Shown here in pieces: positions 40,371-49,224 of a stretch of DNA of 64,000 bases (position 1 is its first letter; every line of letters starts with the position of its first letter). The notes under the pieces were generated by a model, which worked only from the letters and a program-made list of their open reading frames with translations, made no database searches and was not told the DNA's origin. This stretch comes from Streptomyces roseolus (GTDB lineage: Bacteria; Actinomycetota; Actinomycetes; Streptomycetales; Streptomycetaceae). The position numbers and the translations under genes were made by a program. The stretch is taken from positions 51,343-115,342 of the forward strand of contig NZ_BMTV01000028.1 of NCBI RefSeq assembly GCF_014649855.1. Direction: 5' to 3'.

Positions 40371-42005
40371 ATGCCCCAGGCCGATCTGGTCTTCACCGGA
40401 GGCCCCGTCCTCACCCTGGATCCGGCGCGGAGCCGGGCCACCTCGCTCGCCGTCACCGGCGACCGGATCACGGCCGTCGGCCACGACGAGGTGCGCGAGC
40501 TGATCGGCCCCGGCACCGAGGTGGTGGACCTGGCCGGCCGGCTGCTGCTGCCCGGTTTCCAGGACGCCCACGTCCACGCGGTGGGCGGCGGCGTCGAACT
40601 CGCCGCGTGCGACCTCACCGGGAGCGTCGACGCGGCGGAGTACCTCGCGAGGATCCGCGCGTACGCCGAGGCCCACCCCGACCGGGAGTGGGTCACCGGC
40701 GGCGGCTGGTCGCTGGAGAGCTTCGCGGGCGGCCTGCCGACCCGCCGGCTGCTCGACTCGGTGGTCCCCGACCGTCCCGTCCTGCTGTCGAACCGGGACC
40801 ACCACGGCGCCTGGGCGAACACCCGGGCCCTGGAACTGGCCGGGCTCACCGCCCGCACCCCGGACCCGGCGGACGGCAGGATCGAGCGGGAGGCCGACGG
40901 CACCCCGAGCGGCATGCTCCAGGAGGGCGCGGCCGGCCTGGTCTCGCGACTGGTGCCGGCGAGTACCGCGGAGGACCGGCTCGCGGGGCTGCTGCGGGCG
41001 CAGCGGCTGCTGCACTCGCTGGGCGTGACGGGCTGGCAGGACGCCCTGCTCGGCGCGTTCAACGGCATGCCGGACCCGTCGGACGCCTATCTGACGGCGG
41101 CCGGGAACGGTTCGCTGACCGCCCGGGTGACGGGTGCGCTGTGGTGGGACCGGGAGCGCGGCGCCGAGCAGATCGCCGAACTGGTGGACCGTCGGAAGCA
41201 GTTGACCTCGGGAATGTTCCGGGCCGGGTCGGTCAAGATCATGCAGGACGGCATCGCGGAGAACTTCACGGCCGCGATGACCGCCCCGTACCTCGACGGC
41301 TGCGGCTGCGCGACCGGGAACACCGGGCTCAGCTTCGTCGATCCCGAGGCGCTGCGCGGGTACGTCACCGAGCTCGACGCCCTCGGCTTCCAGGTGCACT
41401 TCCACGCGCTCGGCGACCGGGCGGTGCGGGAGGCGCTCGACGCGGTCGAGGCGGCCGTCGCGGCCAACGGCCGGCGCGGCAACCGTCACCACCTCGCCCA
41501 CCTCCAGGTCGTGCACCCCACCGACGTGCCCCGGTTCGCCGCGCTCGGCGCCATCGCCAACATCCAGCCGCTGTGGGCGGCGCACGAGCCGCAGATGGAC
41601 GAACTCACCATCCCGTTCCTCGGCGAGGAGCGGGCCGCCTGGCAGTACCCGTTCGGCTCGCTGCTGCGGTCCGGGGCGACCCTCGCGGCGGGCAGCGACT
41701 GGCCGGTCTCCAGCCCGGACCCGCTGGAGGGCATCCACGTCGCCGTGAACCGCCGCGCCCCGGACTCCCCCGACGGCAGGGTCTTCTACCCGGAGGAGCG
41801 CATCGACCTCCTCTCCGCGCTCACCGCGTACACGGCCGGCGCGGCGCACGTGAACGGCCACGACGACGCCGGCAGCCTGGCCGCCGGTCACCTCGCCGAC
41901 CTCGTCGTCCTCGACCGGGACGTGACGGCCGCACCGGCCGACGAGATCGCCGAGGCCCGGGTGGAGCGCACCTACGTCGGCGGCCGGCTGGTGTACGGCG
42001 GCTAG
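40371..42005 (+). CDS. YtcJ-like metal-dependent amidohydrolase
   Basis: This 544-residue protein of the amidohydrolase-3 (YtcJ/NfdA) group has the metal motif FQDAHVHA (HxH, near 65), SVKIMQDG with the bridging Lys (near 285), QVHFHALGDRAVREA (near 343), HHLAHLQVVHP (near 376) and the Asp in LAAGSDWPV (near 443). These enzymes hydrolyse amides, formamides or related bonds; the substrate is not known. It is cytoplasmic, with no signal peptide. The ATG at 40371 has GGGAGC 6 bases upstream. The divergent TetR gene probably regulates it. Confidence 0.9.
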   Translation: MPQADLVFTGGPVLTLDPARSRATSLAVTGDRITAVGHDEVRELIGPGTEVVDLAGRLLLPGFQDAHVHAVGGGVELAACDLTGSVDAAEYLARIRAYAEAHPDREWVTGGGWSLESFAGGLPTRRLLDSVVPDRPVLLSNRDHHGAWANTRALELAGLTARTPDPADGRIEREADGTPSGMLQEGAAGLVSRLVPASTAEDRLAGLLRAQRLLHSLGVTGWQDALLGAFNGMPDPSDAYLTAAGNGSLTARVTGALWWDRERGAEQIAELVDRRKQLTSGMFRAGSVKIMQDGIAENFTAAMTAPYLDGCGCATGNTGLSFVDPEALRGYVTELDALGFQVHFHALGDRAVREALDAVEAAVAANGRRGNRHHLAHLQVVHPTDVPRFAALGAIANIQPLWAAHEPQMDELTIPFLGEERAAWQYPFGSLLRSGATLAAGSDWPVSSPDPLEGIHVAVNRRAPDSPDGRVFYPEERIDLLSALTAYTAGAAHVNGHDDAGSLAAGHLADLVVLDRDVTAAPADEIAEARVERTYVGGRLVYGG

Positions 42006-42248
42006 GCGGTGCGCCCGGATCACGCCGGGTCCGCGACGCCCGGCACCGCGCCGAGAGCACGACGTGATGGGGGCCGGGGGGGGTGGAGTCCGGTTCGGTC
42101 GACCGCATCCTCGGCGGGCCCGAACGCCCCTACACTCGGCTCCTGTTGGGCTCGGTGCCGCGAAGAGGCCGGGACCCGGCCCGGGTGGCCGACCGGTCAT
42201 GGGGTCGCGGCGCCGTCGGGGGGCGGCACCACGGCTCCGGCCGGTCGT

Positions 42249-43715
42249 TCAGCGGGCCACCCGGTGCAGCACGGCGCGGACGGCGCGGCCGACGGCGTCC
42301 CGGGAGGCGTCGGTGCGGTCGAGGGCCTCGAAGCCGTGCCGCCCCTCGGGCACGTCGACGATCTCGACGTCCGTGCCGTGCTTCTCCGCGGCGGCGAGGA
42401 ACGCCTCCACCGTCGCCGCGAACGCCGGATGCTCCCGCCCGGCGCGCACCAGGACCACGGGCAGCGGCCCGGCACCCGCGAGCGCGTCGGCGGGGCGGAA
42501 GCGGGACTCGACGGTCTCCCAGCCGGGCGGGGCGGCGAGGACGGGGTAGGAGAGGGCGAGGCAGCGGAGCCACGGCGGGGGCGACGCCAGCCAGTGCGCG
42601 GCGAGCAGGCCGCCGCCGGAGAAGATCCAGAGCGCGATGCGGTCCGGGTCGACCCGGGGGTGGGCGCGGAGCCGTTCGAGTGCCTCGGTGACGTCGCCGG
42701 CGGCGCGGGCGTAGTCGGTGAGGGCGTACAGCCGGTGGTCGACGGTGGCGCCGACGACGCCGTGGCCGGCCAGGTGGCGGGCGTAGCCGCGGTAGAAGGG
42801 TGTGTCGCGCGGGGTGGGGACGCGGTCGGCGTCGACGGGCCCGCCGTGGACGAGGAGGACGGCCGGCCACCGCCCCTCCGCGTCGGGCGCGTACACGTCG
42901 AGTCGCCCGTGCCGTTCGTACGGCACCTCCGGTGTGGGCAGCAGGAACTCCCTCTGCTCGTACGCGGGCTGGTCGTCCCCCAGGGTGATGCGGCGCCCCT
43001 CCCCCGACGCGGCCCGCAGGAGCAGGTCGGCGAGTTCGGCCGGGTGCGACAGCATCGGCCAGTGCCCGGCGGCGAGTTCGAGGAAGGCGTAGCCGGGACC
43101 GGCCAGTTTCCGGAAGCGCGGCGGGCCGGTGCGGACCAGCATCTCGACGACGTCGACGCCCGGCCCGTCGCCCGTGCACATCACCGCGGCGGCCGGCACC
43201 CGGTCGAGGCCGCCGCCGAGCCGGAGGGGTTCGGTGAGGGTGCGGGCCGGCTGCGGCACCGCGAGCCGGTCCAGGCGGTCCAGGTCCTCGGCGGAGAGCC
43301 CGTCGAGGCTCCCCCAGCGCGCCCACTCCCGTCCCCTCGGCGGCGGCACCGGCGAGGTGTCGTGGCCGAGGCGGGCGCGGACCTCCTCGTCGCGGACGAG
43401 GAGCAGGGCGGGGTCCCCGTCCGAGGGGAGCCCGGCGGCGACGTACACCACCCGGGACACCCGGTCCGCCCGCCGGTCGGCGGCGCCGAGGACGGGATGG
43501 ATGCCGTAGTCGTGTCCGACGAGGACGACGTCCGGCTCGTCGATCCGGTCGAGGAGGGCCGCCAACTCCCCGACGTGCGTGCCGAGTCCGGCCTCCGGTC
43601 CGCCGTCGAGGGTCACCGGGTGGGCGGCGGCCCCCGCCTCCCGCAGCCGTTCCGCGACCCCGTCCCACACCCATCCGCCGGTGAACGCGCCTCCCACCAG
43701 TACGAACGCCGTCAT
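42249..43715 (-). CDS. fused double alpha/beta hydrolase
   Basis: This 488-residue protein has two alpha/beta-hydrolase domains. The first (1-235) begins FVLVGGAFTGGWVWDGVAERL and has the elbow VLVGHDYG, where Asp replaces the usual Ser. Asp occupies this place in epoxide hydrolases and dehalogenases. Its His is in LAAGHWPMLSHP. The second (about 255-488) is dienelactone-hydrolase/esterase-like, with VLLVHGGPVDADR, the elbow WIFSGGGLLAA and His in VPEGRHGFE. The ATG at 43715 has AGGAGG 5 bases upstream. The gene diverges from a MerR gene over a palindromic operator and is its probable target. A small hairpin with arms GGCCGGG and CCCGGCC lies in the 243-bp gap downstream. Confidence 0.85.
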   Translation of the reverse strand: MTAFVLVGGAFTGGWVWDGVAERLREAGAAAHPVTLDGGPEAGLGTHVGELAALLDRIDEPDVVLVGHDYGIHPVLGAADRRADRVSRVVYVAAGLPSDGDPALLLVRDEEVRARLGHDTSPVPPPRGREWARWGSLDGLSAEDLDRLDRLAVPQPARTLTEPLRLGGGLDRVPAAAVMCTGDGPGVDVVEMLVRTGPPRFRKLAGPGYAFLELAAGHWPMLSHPAELADLLLRAASGEGRRITLGDDQPAYEQREFLLPTPEVPYERHGRLDVYAPDAEGRWPAVLLVHGGPVDADRVPTPRDTPFYRGYARHLAGHGVVGATVDHRLYALTDYARAAGDVTEALERLRAHPRVDPDRIALWIFSGGGLLAAHWLASPPPWLRCLALSYPVLAAPPGWETVESRFRPADALAGAGPLPVVLVRAGREHPAFAATVEAFLAAAEKHGTDVEIVDVPEGRHGFEALDRTDASRDAVGRAVRAVLHRVAR

Positions 43716-43761
43716 CGTCGCCTCCTCGCGTCTCGTGGCCCCAGCGGCCTCCGGCAGACTA

Positions 43762-43785
43762 GGAACTCCCCCTGGGGGAGATTCC
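43762..43785. promoter_or_regulatory. MerR-type operator between divergent genes
   Basis: A near-perfect 24-bp dyad runs from GGAACTCCCCC to GGGGGAGATTCC, with a one-base offset in the outer arms. It lies 46 bases before the hydrolase start and 42 bases before the MerR start. MerR proteins bind such CTCCCCC/GGGGGAG dyads within the promoter spacer and untwist it. Confidence 0.65.
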
Positions 43786-43827
43786 ACCCCGGACGCGGCG
43801 GGCCGGGGGAGGCGGCGGAGGTGCGGG

Positions 43828-44793
43828 GTGTCGGGCGCGGACGGCGGGACGTGGAGCATCGGTGAGCTGGCCGGGCGGGCCGGGGTGACGGTGAAGACCG
43901 TCCGGTTCTACTCGGACCGGGGGCTGCTGCCGGAGGCCGGGCGCAGCGGCGGCGGCCACCGGCGGTACGGGCCCGGCGCGCTGGCCCGGTTGCGGGAGAT
44001 CCGCTCGCTGCGCGCCCTGGGCCTCGCCGTGCCGGAGGTGGCGCGGGCGCTGGAGGACGAGGGCCGGCTGGCGGACGTGGTGGCCGGGGAGCTGCGGGGC
44101 GTGGCGCGCGAGCGGGCGGCGCTGGCGTGGCGGGAGGCGTCGCTGCGGCTCCTCGCGGAGAGCGAGGGCGTCGAACGCGCCGAACTGCTGCCGCTGTTGG
44201 GGGCCGGTGAGCTGCCGCCGGACACGGACGCCGTGGTCCGTTTCTGGCGGCGTTCGCTGCCGGTGCGCCTGCCGCCGCCCCTGGTGGCCCGGGTCCTGGA
44301 CGAGGTGGTGCCGCTGCCGCCGGACGACCCGACGCCCGCGCAGGTACGGGCCTTCGCCCTGCTGCGCGGCCTGGTGTCGGATCCGCGGCCGGAGCGGGCG
44401 CCGGGCCCGCCGCTGCCGGGCGAGCGTTACCGGGCGGCGGTCCTGTACGAGGGGCTGGCGGAAGCGTACGACCTGGCGGGCGCGGAGGTGCAGGCGGGCC
44501 GCCCGCCCGCCGGCCGGGGTGTCCTGGACTGCTTCGCCGAGGCGTACGCCCGGGCCCTCGGCGAGTCCGACTCCCCCGCCTTCCGCAGCCGTCTCGCCGG
44601 CCTGCTGGCCCGGGAGGAGACGACGGTGATGGCCCGCTACTGGAAGCTGGCCGCGCTCCTCCTCCCCTCGGACCGCCCTCCCCTCGGCCTGCTGCACCAC
44701 CACCTCACGCGGGCCCTGTCGGAGTCCTGCGCCGCCGCCCGAGGGGCCCGGCCGCCGGGTGTTCGGATGCTGGGCGGCCGACCGTCCGCCTGA
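43828..44793 (+). CDS. MerR-family transcriptional regulator
   Basis: This 321-residue protein has an N-terminal MerR winged helix (TWSIGELAGRAGVTVKTVRFYSDRGLLPEAGRSGGGHRRYGPGAL, residues about 9-53) and a dimerisation helix (to about 115). A long helical C-terminal domain of about 200 residues is unlike that of metal-sensing MerR proteins and probably binds an organic ligand. It starts at GTG 43828 with GGAGG 6 bases upstream. It is divergent from the double hydrolase gene. Confidence 0.88.
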   Translation: MSGADGGTWSIGELAGRAGVTVKTVRFYSDRGLLPEAGRSGGGHRRYGPGALARLREIRSLRALGLAVPEVARALEDEGRLADVVAGELRGVARERAALAWREASLRLLAESEGVERAELLPLLGAGELPPDTDAVVRFWRRSLPVRLPPPLVARVLDEVVPLPPDDPTPAQVRAFALLRGLVSDPRPERAPGPPLPGERYRAAVLYEGLAEAYDLAGAEVQAGRPPAGRGVLDCFAEAYARALGESDSPAFRSRLAGLLAREETTVMARYWKLAALLLPSDRPPLGLLHHHLTRALSESCAAARGARPPGVRMLGGRPSA

Positions 44794-44923
44794 TGGGCAC
44801 GAGGGTGGCGGATGTCCGCCCCGCCGACGCGTCCTCGCAGGTCAGAGCCGTACGCGGCGGGCTTCCGGTGGCGCAATACTGCGGCAACACCATCGGGGCG
44901 GCACCCCGGTTACGTTCCCTGCC

Positions 44924-45433
44924 ATGCCCGCCGAACGCACCCCCACCGCCCTTCCGGTCGCCGCCGCCCGCCGTCGCCGGCTGCGCGCGGACCGGGCCCG
45001 GCAGCTCGCCGACCTGCTGCGGCACCAGATCCTGACCGGCGCCTTCCCGCGGGGGGTGCTGCCGCTGGAGGACGCGCTCGCCGCCGACCACCACGCCAGC
45101 CGGAACACCGTGCGGCAGGCCCTCGACCTGCTGCGCGGCGAGGGTCTGGTGGAGCGGCAGCCCGGGGTGGGGACGGTCGTCGTCGCCGAGAAGTACCCGC
45201 ACGGCCTGGACCGGCTCCAGGGCCTCGCCGAGACGCTGCGCGAGCACGGCACGGTCACCAACGAGGTGCGGAACCTCGGTCCCGTGCGGGCGCCGGGTCC
45301 GGTGGCCCATCGGCTGGGCCTGCCGGACGGCGCGGACGTGCTGTGCGTGGACGAGTGCTGGTACTGCGGCCCGTGCGCCGCCCGCTGCCCCACCGGCGCG
45401 GTCACCGTCAACATGCCCTACCTGCTCCGCTGA
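44924..45433 (+). CDS. chimeric GntR regulator fused to the C-terminus of a 4Fe-4S ferredoxin
   Basis: This 169-residue protein has a GntR winged helix (ARQLADLLRHQILTGAFPRGVLPLEDALAADHHASRNTVRQALDLL, residues about 27-72) and the beginning of a UTRA-like effector domain, ending at about 140. It then changes abruptly into CWYCGPCAARCPTGAVTVNMPYLLR. That is the C-terminal end of a 2[4Fe-4S] ferredoxin of the type found beside FAD-dependent reductases in sulfur-compound operons. The joint lies near 45345. A large in-frame deletion has probably removed the rest of the effector domain, the genes between and the ferredoxin's N-terminus. It may still bind DNA but not sense its ligand. The ATG has no strong ribosome-binding site. 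Confidence 0.75.
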   Translation: MPAERTPTALPVAAARRRRLRADRARQLADLLRHQILTGAFPRGVLPLEDALAADHHASRNTVRQALDLLRGEGLVERQPGVGTVVVAEKYPHGLDRLQGLAETLREHGTVTNEVRNLGPVRAPGPVAHRLGLPDGADVLCVDECWYCGPCAARCPTGAVTVNMPYLLR

Positions 45434-45447
45434 AAGGCCGAACTCCC

Positions 45448-46743
45448 ATGTCCGGAAAGAGAATCACCCGCGTCGGTGCGCCGCTCGTGGCGCTGCTGCT
45501 CCCGCTCACCGCCGGCTGCGGGGGCCCGGCGGGCGCGGACGACGAGGCCGGCGGGACCGTGACGGTGGCCGTGGGCTACCAGTCGAAGACCATCAACACG
45601 GTGACCGCCGGCACCCTGCTGCGCTCGCTCGGCTACTTCGAGGAGGAGCTGGCGGCGCAGGGCCGGCGGGACGGCGTCCGCTACCGGGTCCAGTGGCAGG
45701 ACTACGCGACGGGCGCGCCGATCACGGCCCGGATGACGGCGGGGAAGATCGACATCGGTTCGATGGGCGACTTCCCGTTGCTCCTGAACGCGGCCCGGGG
45801 ACGGCAGCTGAAGGAGCCCACCCGGCTGGTGTCGGTGACCGGCTACAACCTGCGCGGCGGCCTCAACACGGTGGTCACCGCGCCGGGTTCGGGTCTCCGT
45901 ACGCTCGCGGACCTGAAGGGGAAGCGGGTGTCGACGAGCGTCGGCTCCGCCGCCGACGGCACCCTCGTACGGGCGCTGCGGCGGGCCGGTCTCGATCCGG
46001 CGAAGGACGTCACCAAGCTCAACCAGCAGCCCAGTGTGGGCGCTTCGGCGCTCGTCGGCGGCAGCGCCGACGCCCTGTCCCAGTTCGTCGCCTGGCCGGG
46101 GCTGCTCGCCTTCCAGGGCAAGGCGGAGGCGCTGTACGACGGGGCGGAGCTGGACCTGCCGACCTTCCACGGGATCACCGTCCGCGAGGAGTTCGCGCGC
46201 GAGCGGGCCGGGGCGCTGGACGCGTTCCTGCGGGCGAAGCGGCGGGCCACCGACCGGCTGCGGTCCGCGCCGGTGGCGTCGGCGGAGTCGGTGGCGAAGG
46301 AGACGGGTCTCCCGGCGGAGGTCGTGTACCTCTACAACGGCGCCCAGGGCATCGCGACCTTCGACCCCGCCCTGCGGCCCGAGCTGCTGGCCGCGCTCAG
46401 GGAGGACGTGCCGGTGCTGCGGGAGGCCGGTCTGGTGAAGGACGTCGACGTGGACGCCTTCGTCGACCCGGCCCCGCTGCGGCGGGCGGTCACCGCCCCC
46501 GGCCTTCCGGAGGCGGGGGCGGCGAAGGCCGAGCTGCGGGCGGCGCCCCCGGAGCGGGCGGTGCCGGCGCTGGCCGGGGGCCTCGCGGACCGGAACGCCG
46601 ATGTGCGCAAGGCGGCCGTGCTCGCGCTCCTCGCGCACGTCCCGGCACCGGAGGCGCGGGCCGCGCTGGCGACGGCGGCGGCCGACCCGGACGCGGACGT
46701 GCGGACGTACGCGGCCCGCGGGCTCGTCCCGGCGACGCCCTGA
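45448..46743 (+). CDS. ABC-type substrate-binding lipoprotein (SsuA/NMT1-like) with C-terminal HEAT repeats
   Basis: This 431-residue lipoprotein has a signal ending in the lipobox LTAGC (Cys near 25). A periplasmic-binding fold of the nitrate/sulfonate/taurine type follows (about 35-345), with VTVAVGYQSKTINTVTAGTLLRSLGYFEEEL and GKIDIGSMGDFPLLLNA. The last 60 residues are two HEAT-like repeats (GGLADRNADVRKAAVLALLAHVP, then DPDADVRTYAARGLV). It sits 14 bases after the GntR-ferredoxin chimera. No permease or ATPase gene is nearby, so it is an orphan component. Its usual partners were perhaps lost in the deletion or lie elsewhere. Confidence 0.85.
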   Translation: MSGKRITRVGAPLVALLLPLTAGCGGPAGADDEAGGTVTVAVGYQSKTINTVTAGTLLRSLGYFEEELAAQGRRDGVRYRVQWQDYATGAPITARMTAGKIDIGSMGDFPLLLNAARGRQLKEPTRLVSVTGYNLRGGLNTVVTAPGSGLRTLADLKGKRVSTSVGSAADGTLVRALRRAGLDPAKDVTKLNQQPSVGASALVGGSADALSQFVAWPGLLAFQGKAEALYDGAELDLPTFHGITVREEFARERAGALDAFLRAKRRATDRLRSAPVASAESVAKETGLPAEVVYLYNGAQGIATFDPALRPELLAALREDVPVLREAGLVKDVDVDAFVDPAPLRRAVTAPGLPEAGAAKAELRAAPPERAVPALAGGLADRNADVRKAAVLALLAHVPAPEARAALATAAADPDADVRTYAARGLVPATP

Positions 46744-46857
46744 GGCCGGCCGACCGTACGGCCGGCCGGGTGAAGCGGGGTGTGGGAGCCCGCGCACCGG
46801 GGAAGGCGCGCGGGGTGGCGTCCGGGCGGCGGGCGCTCGGGCGAGGAGGTGGTTCCG

Positions 46858-47679
46858 GTGACGGGGCCGACGACGGCGGAGGCGCAGGGCGCGCCGTGCT
46901 GGCTGAGTCTTGCGACGCGGGATCTGGGCGCGGCGGAGCGGTTCTACGGTGCGGTGCTGGGCTGGACGTTCCGGCCGGGCAAGCTGGAGGCGGGCTCGGC
47001 GTACGTGGTGGGCGAGCGGGACGGGGTGCCGGTGGCGGGGATCGCCGCGGTGGCGGCCGAGCTGGCGGTGCCGGTGGCGTGGACGGTGTTCTTCGCGGTG
47101 GACGACGCGGACGCGGCGGTGGCGCGGATCCGGGAGCGGGGCGGCACGGTGGGCGTGGGCCCGGTGGCGTACCCGCCGCAGGGGCGGGTGGCGCTGGCGA
47201 CGGACCGGGACGGGGCCGCGTTCGCGGTGTGGGAGGGGCGCCTGGTGTCGCGCTGGCAGGTGGGCGAGCGGAGTGCTCCGGCGTGGGTGGAGCTGCACAC
47301 CCGGGACGCCTTCGACGCGGCGGTGTTCTACGGCGGGGTGCTGCGCTGGGCGGACGACACGCCCGGCTCCTGCGACACCTCGTACGAGGAGGAGGGGGTG
47401 GTGCTGCGCCGGGGCGGGGTGCCGGTGGCGCGGCTCGACAGCGGTCCGGTGGAGGCCGCCTCGTCCCGGCCGCAGTTGCGGCCGCGCTGGCTGGTGCGGT
47501 TCCGGGTGCCCGACGTGGCCGCCTCGGTGGCGGCGGTGACGGAGCACGGCGGTCTGGTGGTGCCGGGCGGTGAGTGGGGCGGTGCCCGGGAGCCGGGGGC
47601 CGCCGGCGACGATCGCCGGGTGGTGGTGCGGGACCCGGACGGTGCGCTGTTCACGCTGGAGGCGGACGGAACGAAGTGA
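46858..47679 (+). CDS. two-domain VOC family protein
   Basis: This 273-residue protein has two VOC units: residues about 12-125 (PCWLSLATRDLGAAERFYGAVLGWTF) and 135-270 (APAWVELHTRDAFDAAVFYGGVLRW). It belongs to the group often labelled hydroxylases or glyoxalase-like proteins; the metal ligands are poorly conserved in the first unit. The start is taken as GTG 46858, 9 bases after GAGGAGG; GTG 46849 is also in frame. It shares its architecture with the protein at 63021-63818. A terminator hairpin begins right after the stop codon. Confidence 0.83.
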   Translation: MTGPTTAEAQGAPCWLSLATRDLGAAERFYGAVLGWTFRPGKLEAGSAYVVGERDGVPVAGIAAVAAELAVPVAWTVFFAVDDADAAVARIRERGGTVGVGPVAYPPQGRVALATDRDGAAFAVWEGRLVSRWQVGERSAPAWVELHTRDAFDAAVFYGGVLRWADDTPGSCDTSYEEEGVVLRRGGVPVARLDSGPVEAASSRPQLRPRWLVRFRVPDVAASVAAVTEHGGLVVPGGEWGGAREPGAAGDDRRVVVRDPDGALFTLEADGTK

Positions 47680-47720
47680 GCGGTACGGGTGCGGGGCCGG
47701 CGGCCTCGTACCCGTACCGC
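47680..47720. terminator. bidirectional terminator hairpin
   Basis: Arms 47680-47690 and 47710-47720 are an 11-bp perfect inverted repeat (12 bp including the A of the stop codon). They lie between the convergent two-domain VOC gene and the MFS gene. Confidence 0.7.
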
Positions 47721-47741
47721 TCCGCCGCGGGCGGTCCGGGT

Positions 47742-49190
47742 TCAGGCGGCGTGGGCCGCCCGCGGCGCGGGCGCTTCCGCGGGGGCGTCGGCGGCGGAGG
47801 CGTGCCGGGCCGGGATGACGGCGGCGACGAGCGCGGCGAGGAGGGCGACGCCGGCACCGATGAGCAGGGCGGTCCGGAAGCCGTCCTCGGACGGCAGGGC
47901 GTGGCCGCCGAGGGTGGTGGTCATCTGGGCGAGGACGACGCCGATGACGGCGGCGGAGACCGAGGTGCCGATGGACCGCATCAGGGTGTTGAAGCTGTTG
48001 GCGGAGGCGGTCTCCTCGGCGGGCACGGAGCCCATGATGAGCGCGGGCATCGCCCCGTACGCCAGGCCGACGCCGGTGTTGCAGATCAGGGTGACGACGA
48101 GCAGGCCCCAGGTGGAGCCCATCAGGGCGAGCGAGGAGGCGTACCCGGCGGAGATGACGAGGGCGCCGACGGAGAGGGTGACCTTGGGTCCGCGGGCGGC
48201 GGACAGCTTGGCGCCGAGCGGGGCGAGCGCCATCATCGCGAGGCCCGCCGGGGCCATCCAGAGGCCCATCTCCATCATCGACCGGCCCAGGCCGTGGCCG
48301 GTGGCCTCGGGCAGCTGGAGCAGCTGCGGGACGACCAGCGACTGGGCGTACAGGGAGAAGCCGACGAGCACCGAGGCGAGGTTGGTCAGGAGGACGACCG
48401 GGCGGGCGGTGACGCGCAGGTCGACGAGCGGGTCGCGGGTGCGCAGCTCCCAGAAGCCCCATGCGAGCAGGACGACCGCGGCGGCGGCGAAGAGGCCGAG
48501 GGTGGTGGCGCTGCCCCAGCCCCAGGTGGCGCCCTTGGAGACGGCGAGCAGCAGGGCGACGAGGCCGGCGCCGAGGCCGAGGGCTCCGGGCAGGTCGAAG
48601 CGGCCGGGGTTCGGGTGGCGGCGGCCGGCCGGGACGAGCCGGTGGACGAGGACGGCGACGACGGCGCCGAGGCCGGCGGCGACCCAGAAGAGGACGCGCC
48701 AGCTGGCGTGTTCGGCGACGGCGGCGGCGAACGGCAGGCCGAGGGCGCCGCCGACGCCCATGGAGGCGCTCATGAGGGCGATGGAGCCGCCGAGCCGTTC
48801 GGGCGGCAGGACGTCCCTGAGCAGGCTGATGCCGACGGGGACGACGCCCATGCCGAGGCCCTGGAGGCCGCGGCCGACGATCATCGGGACGACGGAGTCG
48901 GCGAGGGCGCAGACGACGGAGCCCGCGACCAGGGGGACGGTGGAGGCGAGCAGCACGGTCCGCTTGCCGAGGGTGTCGCCGAGGCGGCCGGCGACGGGGG
49001 TGGCGACGGCCGCGGCGAGGAGGGTGGCGGTGATCACCCACGAGGCGTCGTCGGCGCCCGTGTGGAGGAGCCGCGGCAGGTCGCCGATCAGCGGCACCAC
49101 GAGGGTCTGCATGAGCGCCGCCACGATGCCGGCGAAGACGAGGACGCCGACGACGCCTCGGGGGCGTGCGTCGGTCTGGGCGCGGTCCAC
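47742..49190 (-). CDS. MFS drug transporter, DHA2 (14-helix) type
   Basis: This 482-residue membrane protein has about 14 helices and the DHA2 signatures: motif A-like GRLGDTLGKRTVLL (near 68), motif C-like GVGGALGLPFAAAV and LICNTGVGLAYGAMPALIM in the second half. Members use proton motive force to export drugs or antibiotics. It starts at GTG 49190 behind GGGAG. It diverges from the MarR gene, and the shared region holds four 18-bp operator-like repeats. The MarR protein therefore very probably controls this pump. Confidence 0.9.
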   Translation of the reverse strand: MDRAQTDARPRGVVGVLVFAGIVAALMQTLVVPLIGDLPRLLHTGADDASWVITATLLAAAVATPVAGRLGDTLGKRTVLLASTVPLVAGSVVCALADSVVPMIVGRGLQGLGMGVVPVGISLLRDVLPPERLGGSIALMSASMGVGGALGLPFAAAVAEHASWRVLFWVAAGLGAVVAVLVHRLVPAGRRHPNPGRFDLPGALGLGAGLVALLLAVSKGATWGWGSATTLGLFAAAAVVLLAWGFWELRTRDPLVDLRVTARPVVLLTNLASVLVGFSLYAQSLVVPQLLQLPEATGHGLGRSMMEMGLWMAPAGLAMMALAPLGAKLSAARGPKVTLSVGALVISAGYASSLALMGSTWGLLVVTLICNTGVGLAYGAMPALIMGSVPAEETASANSFNTLMRSIGTSVSAAVIGVVLAQMTTTLGGHALPSEDGFRTALLIGAGVALLAALVAAVIPARHASAADAPAEAPAPRAAHAA

Positions 49191-49224
49191 GGGTGTCTCC
49201 CTGGGGTCACGGAGCGAATGTTTT

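Noticed and set aside
42006..42248. Possible small gene or RNA starting near a CTACACT element at about 42130
   Set aside because: No open frame with normal codon bias and no convincing -35 element; only a short GC-rich inverted repeat is present.
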